This document shows, in pieces, positions 42,245-51,928 of a stretch of 64,000 bases of DNA. The translations under genes were made by a program, and so were the position numbers. How positions within the stretch are numbered: the first letter of the stretch is position 1; every line of letters starts with the position of its first letter. The stretch is from Geofilum rhodophaeum (GTDB taxonomy: Bacteria; Bacteroidota; Bacteroidia; Bacteroidales; Marinilabiliaceae). Under the pieces are notes generated by a model. That model searched no databases. It was not told where the DNA came from and worked only from the letters and a program-made list of their open reading frames with translations. The stretch is from NCBI RefSeq assembly GCF_002210225.1, contig NZ_MWUJ01000010.1:1-64000 (forward strand), read 5' to 3'.

Positions 42245-45200
42245 ATGATGAATTTTCCAGTTAAAGCAATGCTCTTGCTTACGGGCTTGCTGTTTTTTGC
42301 TGTGAAGCCTACGGCTGCACAGATCCCCCAGTTGAAACATGCTTACAATTTTAAGGACGGTACTGCCAACGACCGGATTGGCGGGGCACATGGTGTGCTT
42401 CAAGGCGGCGCAGTTATTGAAAATGGTGCGCTGGTTACTTCCAGTGCGGTGCAATATCTGGAGTTGCCGGCCGGACAAATCAAAATAAATACTTATAAAG
42501 CCTTAAGTCTGGAGGCTTATGTTACCGCTCAAAAGGGCAATGCGGTTCATACCATGTTGTCTTATTTCGGTGGTTCGCAGAATGGCAATGGGGTGAACTA
42601 CATTTATCAGTCCCTTAAAAACGGGGGCGGCAGTAAAACGTCCCTGGTGGGAAAAAATTTGCAAAATCCCTGGGACACGGAAACTTCCTTGATGAGTCGT
42701 ACCCTGGAGGACGGAGAAAAGCATCATTTGGTAACAACATTTGACGATAAGGAATTGCGCTTTTATATTGATGGAGTTTTGGTTGGTTCGAAGAGTGTGG
42801 AGTTTCAACCGGACAATAAAATTGCCAACCTGAGCAACGAGTTGGCTTTTTTATGTAAGGGGGGCTACAATGTTGACCCTGCCTGGCAGGGGCAGGTGTA
42901 TGAGTTCAATATTTATGAGGGCGTATTGGATGCTGCCACTATATCAGCCTCAGCCCAAAAGTATATTCCTCATCTTGATTTGAAGCAAAGGGCCGCCTTC
43001 CTGAAAAGTACTCCTTCGGATTTGGTGGTGGATGCCAGCGGCGAGCTGGCGAAGGGCGTAAAGGGCAAGGGGGTGTTTTTTGCAGAGGTTATTCCCACCG
43101 AGTTGGATCAGAATAATTTAATTGATGCCTATTTGTGTTTGTCCGACGGCCCGTTGCACAACTGGTCCGACTACTCGCCCAGTATCCGCTTTAGTCTTTA
43201 TCACGGTTACGTGGATGTATGGGACGGGAAGGCGCACCGCCGAAACGAAGCGGCTCCGATTCCGGTGAAGGTGGGACAAGTATATCGTTGCTGGTTGAGT
43301 GTGGATGTTAAGAAAAACACCTACAGCGTTTATGTGCAAACGCCCGAGGCCGATGCTCCGGTGTTGGTGGCTGAAGACGCACGCTTTAGAAAGGAGGTGA
43401 AGAAACTGACCACCTGGAGTGCCATTCATAATTCCAGCATACAGGCAGACCCTCTGGAGGTTAAAGCTTTTTCGCAGGTGAGGGCAGTAGGTGTTTATCC
43501 TCAGGCTTATGAGGCTTCCTCTTCAAGGGCTAAAGCTTCTGTTTTAGAGTTCGTTGCAGCGCAGGGCGCAGAAGTGGTCGAAATTCCACTGCATGGATTC
43601 TGTAGTGCCGATTTAGAGCTGCGACGCATAGATCGAAGCAGCAAGGAAACGGCTTTGTATCTGCGGGCCCGTCATCCCTTGCGCAATTGGATAAACATTC
43701 CCCAGGATTCTTATTTGAAGGACCGCAAAACCGGGGAAAAGATTTATTTGACCGATACCGAAGGTATTCCCATTGGTTTAAATGTTTATCCTGAGGCGGA
43801 TGGTTATTCTGACTTTAAGCTCATTTTTCCTGGACTCCCGGCAGATTGCGAAAGTTTTGATTATGGAGAGGACAACGGCAACTGGCTGGTGAGTAACATT
43901 CGTTTTGTTTCACGCGATGAGTTGGAAGATGGAATCTTGTATGGCCATTGGCGCGATGTAGACAATGGCAACTGGTTGTTTTCTTTGTTGAGCAACTCGG
44001 TGGTGCTTTATAGGCAAAAGGCCTGGCTCTTGAAGGGTGCCTATCCGGAGGGGACTGAAGGCAGCTTGCAGTTGCAGGCTCTGGAAGATTCTGAGCAAAA
44101 TCTGTTATTAATTTACCGCTTGGAAGAGGGGGTCTTGTCTTTGAGTGAAGGGAGTGATACGGTTTTGCAACTTTCTCGTGAAGCAACGTACGACAAGGTA
44201 CCTAATCCCATTAATCCGCCCTCTTTTGAGACGGTGCTGAGTTCCGATAGTGCTTGGTTTTCGGGCTACCTGTTGGGCTATTCTCCGGATTTGGGCGAGA
44301 AAACCGGAATGGTTTATGTAGACAATATTTTGTCGGGTAATCAGGTGGGTGTTTTGATTGAAATAAACGACAAGGGTTTCTTTCGGGTGCAACTTCCTGT
44401 GCTTTCTCCCGGGGAGGTTTTCGTTAGGTCGCGGTTTTTTAACCGGTCTTTTTTTGTGGAGCCGGGCACAGAGACCATGCTTTTCCTTGATTTAACAAAG
44501 GGGCAGACTCCAATGGTTATGGGTGCTAATGCTCGTGTCAACGAAGAAATGTGGATGTCGTCTCCTTTTTATATGAGTCGCTTTTACAGGGAAATTGATG
44601 AGTACATCCTGGATATGGATCCTGATGGCTACAAGGCTTTTTGTCTCAAAAAAATGGCAGCGGATTTGAAGAAATTGGAGGCGATGAGCGCGCAGGGTAA
44701 CAGGTCGGACCGGTACCTGCAGGTGATGCAGTTTCAAATACATAGCTATTACTTGCGCAACATTTTGCATTACCGCCATATATCCGAGGGCGCTTACCGG
44801 AATGTGCACAAAGTCCCCCGGACGCAGCGTAACCTCCCTGTGTCTTATGAGTTGCCCATCCATGCGGGCTGGTACGATTTTATCCCTGCGGAAATGGCCA
44901 ATGAGGAGCAATGGCTTTTGGGCAGTTCTTTTGAGAATTTTGTCAATGCCTTTAAGTATTGCAATTTGATGCATAATTCCCGTTTAAACCGTTATGATCT
45001 TGGTGATTTACTGGTGAGTTTGTCGGATACCGCCCTGGTGCAGGCGGAAGACCGGCCGTTGGTTCAGGAGCTGTCGGCTTTGTACACCGGTGAGTACAAG
45101 GCTTTGCATAAGGCTTACCTGGAGGAGGCTGTTAAGGAAAATGATAATGTAGAACTACGTTTGATTCAGGCTAATCAGCGCTTGATTGAGGATGTGGTTA

Positions 45201-46111
45201 CGAACCGTGATCCCGACTCTGATCAACATGTACTGCAGTCCTTTTTTGAGCGTCTTGCAGCGGGAGATAGTATGGCCGCCCCCGATGTTCTCTCTGCTGC
45301 TGACCTTGCCTTTTGTAAGTATGCAGTTGATTATTTTTCTCATCCATTGGTTGTTGCAGTCAGCAGGTATCATGAGGAGAACAAGCAAGCCATCAATGAT
45401 TTTTGGGGGCGTTACAGTGCTTACCGCATAGATTTTCTGCACACTAAAAGAATGCAGGTCTTAACGGACAGTCTGGGCTTTGAAGCCGGTTTGTTGGGTG
45501 ATTTGCTGTTGTCTCAGGACCTGCTTTCAGGAGTGGTCGAGAACTTTACGCCCTTATCACCTGCCCGATTGGCTCATTGCCAGGCAAAGTTGCAACATCC
45601 TTTTGTCCGCGACTACCTGGCTACAGCCAATGAAGCCACCATAGCTAAGATTGCGGCCAATAAGGAGAAAGGCAGTTTTGTGTTGCACGAGGTGCCTGAA
45701 ACCCTGGAGGCTGCCGGTCTCGATTCCGGGCGCCTGTTTGCTGCCCTGATGGATAAGTATAAGGGAAAGGTGGTTTATGTTGATTTTTGGGCCACCTGGT
45801 GCGGCCCTTGTCGTTCGGCTATGGAACAACAAAAGGCGATGAAGACTTCGCTGAAGGATCGTGATATTGTTTTTGTTTACTTAACCAATCAGAGCTCTCC
45901 TGAGCAGACGTACAACAATATGATACCGGACATAGGTGGAGAACATTACCGTTTGTCGGACGATCAGTGGCGTGTGCTTTCATCCCGTTTTGGGGTGAAC
46001 GGGATTCCGCATTACCTTATTGTGAATAAAGCCGGCGATGTGGTGGATCACGATGCATCGCGCGATCCAAGTGTATTGCTGCCTGTTTTTGAAAAACTGA
46101 TGGCTGAATAA
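42245..46111 (+). CDS. LamG-thioredoxin fusion protein
   Basis: 1288 residues with a signal peptide (LLLTGLLFFAVKPTAAQ). Residues 25-240 are a LamG-like domain (LKHAYNFKDGTANDRIGGAHG; YEFNIYEGVLDAATISA). A second beta-rich jelly-roll-like segment runs to about 400. A central region contains a TlpA-type N-terminal beta domain (SAWFSGYLLGYSPDLGE). A long helical stretch is followed by a C-terminal thioredoxin/ResA domain (about 1150-1288) with WCGPC, Cys1186 and Cys1189, and the cis-proline motif GIPHYLIV. It is probably periplasmic or surface-exposed. It combines glycan-binding and thiol-redox modules and sits after the GH43 gene. The specific role is unknown. Confidence 0.85.
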   Translation: MMNFPVKAMLLLTGLLFFAVKPTAAQIPQLKHAYNFKDGTANDRIGGAHGVLQGGAVIENGALVTSSAVQYLELPAGQIKINTYKALSLEAYVTAQKGNAVHTMLSYFGGSQNGNGVNYIYQSLKNGGGSKTSLVGKNLQNPWDTETSLMSRTLEDGEKHHLVTTFDDKELRFYIDGVLVGSKSVEFQPDNKIANLSNELAFLCKGGYNVDPAWQGQVYEFNIYEGVLDAATISASAQKYIPHLDLKQRAAFLKSTPSDLVVDASGELAKGVKGKGVFFAEVIPTELDQNNLIDAYLCLSDGPLHNWSDYSPSIRFSLYHGYVDVWDGKAHRRNEAAPIPVKVGQVYRCWLSVDVKKNTYSVYVQTPEADAPVLVAEDARFRKEVKKLTTWSAIHNSSIQADPLEVKAFSQVRAVGVYPQAYEASSSRAKASVLEFVAAQGAEVVEIPLHGFCSADLELRRIDRSSKETALYLRARHPLRNWINIPQDSYLKDRKTGEKIYLTDTEGIPIGLNVYPEADGYSDFKLIFPGLPADCESFDYGEDNGNWLVSNIRFVSRDELEDGILYGHWRDVDNGNWLFSLLSNSVVLYRQKAWLLKGAYPEGTEGSLQLQALEDSEQNLLLIYRLEEGVLSLSEGSDTVLQLSREATYDKVPNPINPPSFETVLSSDSAWFSGYLLGYSPDLGEKTGMVYVDNILSGNQVGVLIEINDKGFFRVQLPVLSPGEVFVRSRFFNRSFFVEPGTETMLFLDLTKGQTPMVMGANARVNEEMWMSSPFYMSRFYREIDEYILDMDPDGYKAFCLKKMAADLKKLEAMSAQGNRSDRYLQVMQFQIHSYYLRNILHYRHISEGAYRNVHKVPRTQRNLPVSYELPIHAGWYDFIPAEMANEEQWLLGSSFENFVNAFKYCNLMHNSRLNRYDLGDLLVSLSDTALVQAEDRPLVQELSALYTGEYKALHKAYLEEAVKENDNVELRLIQANQRLIEDVVTNRDPDSDQHVLQSFFERLAAGDSMAAPDVLSAADLAFCKYAVDYFSHPLVVAVSRYHEENKQAINDFWGRYSAYRIDFLHTKRMQVLTDSLGFEAGLLGDLLLSQDLLSGVVENFTPLSPARLAHCQAKLQHPFVRDYLATANEATIAKIAANKEKGSFVLHEVPETLEAAGLDSGRLFAALMDKYKGKVVYVDFWATWCGPCRSAMEQQKAMKTSLKDRDIVFVYLTNQSSPEQTYNNMIPDIGGEHYRLSDDQWRVLSSRFGVNGIPHYLIVNKAGDVVDHDASRDPSVLLPVFEKLMAE

Positions 46112-46139
46112 GGATTTGTTGTTTGATTTTTAGAGGTCT

Positions 46140-46164
46140 AACCCTGCTCCCCCGGAGCAGGGTT
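46140..46164 (+). terminator. Terminator after the LamG-thioredoxin gene
   Basis: AACCCTGCTCC and GGAGCAGGGTT pair perfectly over 11 bp with a CCC loop. The following T-tract is poor. Confidence 0.65.
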
Positions 46165-46214
46165 AACTGCTTTATACCCTATTTATGGTAGGCAAAATGC
46201 CGCGGATGCGGGAT

Positions 46215-46244
46215 TTTGAGAAAGTGCGGCATCGTGCATCTTTG
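46215..46244 (+). promoter_or_regulatory. Candidate promoter of osmC2-metY
   Basis: TTTG at 46215-46218 and CATCTTTG at 46237-46244 are spaced by 18 bp and differ from the Bacteroidota consensus at one base. It lies 49 bp upstream of the second osmC gene. Confidence 0.45.
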
Positions 46245-46293
46245 TAAGTACAATAAGCAAGGATTATTTGTTGTACTAAAAAAACGACGTGCC

Positions 46294-48708
<2,415 letters not shown>

Positions 48709-48788
48709 AAGGCAAAGCTAAGAAAAAAGAGGCTGTATGGAACGTTTTTTCGCTCTAAGGACAGACTGATTAAAATCTAGTAAGAATA

Positions 48789-48827
48789 AAAAAGAGGCTG
48801 TTCCGATTTTTGGGACAGCCTCTTTTT
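48789..48827 (-). terminator. Terminator of the SulP gene
   Basis: AAAAAGAGGCTGT at 48789-48801 and ACAGCCTCTTTTT at 48815-48827 are exact complements. TCC/GGG extend the stem inward (with a wobble pair) to 16 bp. Read leftwards it ends in a T-run, as expected for the minus-strand SulP transcript. Confidence 0.85.
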
Positions 48828-48844
48828 GGTGGCGCGTTTCGTCC

Positions 48845-50419
48845 TTACTGTTTTTCCTGCTGCTGTTTGCGTTTCACATCTTTCTTGTTTACCAGTACTT
48901 TGTAGGTGGGGTCTTCCATAATGTTGACCTCAATGATGCTGTCGGCATCTTTGAGCAGCTGTTGGCAATCGCGACTCAGGTGGCGCAGGTGCACCCTCTT
49001 GCCCAGGGCGGCATAGCGTTCGGTGAGCTTGTTAACCGCCTCAATGGCACTCATATCGGTGATGCGGCTCTCCTTAAAATCGATGATCACTTCTTCGGGG
49101 TCGTCGGCTACCTCAAATTTCTCGTTAAAGGCCATAACCGAGCCAAAGAAGAGGGGACCGTAAATTTCGTAATGCTTGATGCCGTGCTCGTCGGTATGCT
49201 TGCGGGCACGGATGCGCAGGGCGTTTTCCCAGGCAAAGACCAGGGCTGCAATAACCACCCCTGCCAGTACGGCCAGCGCCAGGTTGTGCAGGAAGATGGT
49301 GATGACCATCACCACCAGCATGACCAGTACATCGGTCTTGGGCATACGCCCAAAGACCTTGAGACTGGCCCACTCAAAGGTGCCTATGGAGACCATGATC
49401 ATGAGGCCCGTGAGTGCTGCCATGGGCACTTTCTCGATGAGACTGGAGCCAAACATAATAAAGACCAGCAGCATAATGGCTGCTACAATGCCCGAGAGGC
49501 GGGCGCGGGCACCGTTGGAGGTGTTGATCAGACTCTGGCCAATCATGGCACAACCGCCCATCCCCGAGAATAACCCGGTTGTAAAGTTGGCCGCTCCCTG
49601 GGCAAAAGCCTCTTTGTTGCCCCAGCCCCGGGTACCGGTAATTTCATCCACCAGATTGAGGGTAAGCAGACTCTCGATGAGTCCCACCCCCGCCACAATG
49701 GCTGCGTAAGGGAAAATAATTTTCAGGGTTTCCAGCGTAAAGGGCACTTTGGGGATGTTGAAAGGCGGAAAGCCCCCCTGAATGGAAGCAATGTCGCCCA
49801 CGGTAGTGGTATCGATATTGAGTCCCGCCACCACCGCAAAAACAGTCAGGATGGCCACCAGCGAAGCCGGTACCGCTTTGGTCAGTTTGGGCAGTCCCCA
49901 AATGATCAGCATCGTCAGTGCCACCAGTCCCACCATAATCAACAAGGGGGTGCCGGTCATCCATTCCAGCGAGCCGTCGGCCGTCTTAAACTTAAACTGA
50001 TCGAGCTGCGAGAGAAAAATGATGATGGCCAGTCCGTTTACAAAACCAAACATTACCGGGTGGGGCACCAGGCGAATCAGTTTCCCCAGTTTGAGCAGCC
50101 CGGCCAGCATTTGGATCACGCCCGCCAGCACCACGGCTGCGAAGACATATTCTACGCCGTGCGATTTGGCCAGGGCCACAATAACCACGGCTACCGCGCC
50201 GGTGGCACCGGAAATCATCCCCGGGCGACCGCCAAAAATGGAGGTGATCAGACCAATGGTAAAGGCGGCATAGAGGCCCGTGAGGGGCGAGAGGCCCGCA
50301 ATCAGTGAAAAGGCCACCGCTTCGGGTACCAGGGCCAGGGCCACGGTGAGTCCCGACAGGATTTCTGTTTTGTAGTTTATTTTCTGCTTGAAATCGAAAA
50401 GGTTCAGGAGTTCTTTCAT
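48845..50419 (-). CDS. SulP family anion transporter with STAS domain
   Basis: 524 residues. The SLC26/SulP membrane region (1-410) contains LSGLTVALALVPEAVAFSLI, SGATGAVAVV and VPHPVMFGFVNGLAIIIFLSQ. A cytoplasmic STAS domain follows (VIIDFKESRITDMSAIEAVNKLTERYAALGK). Possible substrates are sulfate, bicarbonate and chloride. No carbonic anhydrase or sulfate-assimilation gene is adjacent to decide among them. The MetY gene 0.8 kb away hints at sulfate, weakly. A basic C-terminal tail (VNKKDVKRKQQQEKQ) ends the protein. Confidence 0.92.
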   Translation of the reverse strand: MKELLNLFDFKQKINYKTEILSGLTVALALVPEAVAFSLIAGLSPLTGLYAAFTIGLITSIFGGRPGMISGATGAVAVVIVALAKSHGVEYVFAAVVLAGVIQMLAGLLKLGKLIRLVPHPVMFGFVNGLAIIIFLSQLDQFKFKTADGSLEWMTGTPLLIMVGLVALTMLIIWGLPKLTKAVPASLVAILTVFAVVAGLNIDTTTVGDIASIQGGFPPFNIPKVPFTLETLKIIFPYAAIVAGVGLIESLLTLNLVDEITGTRGWGNKEAFAQGAANFTTGLFSGMGGCAMIGQSLINTSNGARARLSGIVAAIMLLVFIMFGSSLIEKVPMAALTGLMIMVSIGTFEWASLKVFGRMPKTDVLVMLVVMVITIFLHNLALAVLAGVVIAALVFAWENALRIRARKHTDEHGIKHYEIYGPLFFGSVMAFNEKFEVADDPEEVIIDFKESRITDMSAIEAVNKLTERYAALGKRVHLRHLSRDCQQLLKDADSIIEVNIMEDPTYKVLVNKKDVKRKQQQEKQ

Positions 50420-50544
50420 GAAACGCTTGTTGTACCAAGCTGCTTTATTGCAGGCTAAAAGATTGTAGGAGAATGTTAATGTCTTAAAATCGGCGCAAAA
50501 ATACGGTCTTTATCCTCCTTATGCGCTGGTTTTGCTTGTTTTAT

Positions 50545-50558
50545 ATGTTTTTTAACAT
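50545..50558. promoter_or_regulatory. Candidate operator upstream of dinB
   Basis: ATGTT and AACAT form a perfect 5-bp inverted repeat around TTTT in the 286-bp gap between the divergent SulP and dinB genes. It is a possible site for a damage-responsive repressor. The rest of the gap holds no gene. Confidence 0.3.
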
Positions 50559-50705
50559 GTTTTGTGGGTTTTAGTCGGTGGGCTGGTTGTTGGACTGCCT
50601 GGCGGGAGTCGCTTCGTCGGGTGCAGAAAACTTACCGGGGGGACTTGCTGCATTGTTTTGGAATGATTATATTGAAATCGGAGCAAAGATTAAATTGTAA
50701 TCAAA

Positions 50706-51875
50706 ATGCGTACAGAGGAAGAATTGGAAGCAGACAAGCGACAGATTGTGCACATCGATCTGGACACCTTTTTTGTGTCGGTAGAGCGTTTGCAGAACAG
50801 CAGTCTGCTGGGCAAGCCGGTGATTGTTGGCGGCTTGTCCGATCGTGGGGTGGTGTCGGCCTGCAGCTATGAGGCGCGGCACTTTGGGGTGCATTCGGCC
50901 ATGCCCATACGCATGGCGCGGCAGCTGTGTCCGCATGCCGTTTTTATTCGTGGCGATATGGATACCTACAGTCGCTACTCCAATGTGGTTACCGACATCA
51001 TTGCCGAAGCCGTGCCGGTGTACGAAAAGGCTTCCATCGATGAGCACTATCTGGATTTGACCGGAATGGACCGCTACTTTGGCACCTATCAATTTACGCG
51101 GGAGCTGCGGCAGAAAATCATGCGGGAAAGCGGTCTGCCCATTTCCTTTGGTCTGTCGGTCAACAAAACCGTATCGAAAATTGCCACGGGTGAAGCCAAG
51201 TCGGGCCCCGAGCGGGAACTGTACGTACAGCGTGAGCAGGTAAAGCCCTTTCTCAATCCGCTGTCGATTCGCAAAATTCCCATGCTGGGACCCAAGACCT
51301 TTAATTTGTTGCGGAATATGGGCGTGGCCAAAATTGAAACCCTGAGTCAGTTGCCTCCCGATATTATGGAGCGAGTACTGGGTAAAAACGGCATCGACTT
51401 GTGGCGTAAGGCCAACGGCATCGACCCTTCGCCCGTTGAGCGCTACTACGAACGCAAGTCCATCGGCTCGGAGCAGACCTTTGAGAGCGATACCACCGAT
51501 TTGCGCCAGCTCAACGAGTGGTTGGTGCGGATGACCGAGAAGCTGGCCTTTGAATTGCGTACGCGCAACAAGTTGACCGCCTGTGTGGTGGTTAAAATCC
51601 GGTATTCGGACTTTGATACGCATACCATACAAAAGCGCATTGCCTATACCGCTTTTGATCACGTACTCATACAGGAGGCCAAAGACCTGCTGCAACGCCT
51701 TTATACCCGGCGGGTACTGGTGCGCTTGCTGGGGGTGCGTTTTACCCATCTGGTATCGGGCAGTCAACAACTTTCTTTGTTTGAGGACCGCCCCGAGCAG
51801 GTGCAGTTGTACCAGGCGATGGACCGCATACGCAAGCGCTTTGGCGGCGATGCCGTGGGACGGGCTTGTTTCTAA
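50706..51875 (+). CDS. dinB: Y-family DNA polymerase IV (DinB)
   Basis: 389 residues. Catalytic residues are intact: Asp18 in HIDLDTFFVSVE and Asp112-Glu113 in ASIDEHYLDL. SYEARHFGVHSAMPIRMARQ, a helix-hairpin-helix thumb region (IRKIPMLGPKTFNLLRNMG) and a little-finger domain (IGSEQTFESDTTDLRQL) complete the fold. It performs translesion synthesis. The DnaE-type gene starts 53 bp after its stop, resembling the ImuB-DnaE2 arrangement but with a catalytically competent Y-family partner. Confidence 0.93.
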   Translation: MRTEEELEADKRQIVHIDLDTFFVSVERLQNSSLLGKPVIVGGLSDRGVVSACSYEARHFGVHSAMPIRMARQLCPHAVFIRGDMDTYSRYSNVVTDIIAEAVPVYEKASIDEHYLDLTGMDRYFGTYQFTRELRQKIMRESGLPISFGLSVNKTVSKIATGEAKSGPERELYVQREQVKPFLNPLSIRKIPMLGPKTFNLLRNMGVAKIETLSQLPPDIMERVLGKNGIDLWRKANGIDPSPVERYYERKSIGSEQTFESDTTDLRQLNEWLVRMTEKLAFELRTRNKLTACVVVKIRYSDFDTHTIQKRIAYTAFDHVLIQEAKDLLQRLYTRRVLVRLLGVRFTHLVSGSQQLSLFEDRPEQVQLYQAMDRIRKRFGGDAVGRACF

Positions 51876-51928
51876 AACAGGGTGTTGGTCGTGTTGTTGT
51901 TTGTTGTCCGAAGTCGAGGAGGGAAGCC

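Noticed and set aside
46120-46293. SAM riboswitch before osmC2-metY
   Set aside because: The only clear structure is an 11-bp terminator hairpin belonging to the preceding gene. No SAM-type multi-helix core is seen.
50564-50872. 102-codon plus-strand frame before and into dinB
   Set aside because: Overlaps the clear dinB start in another frame. The translation has no family features.
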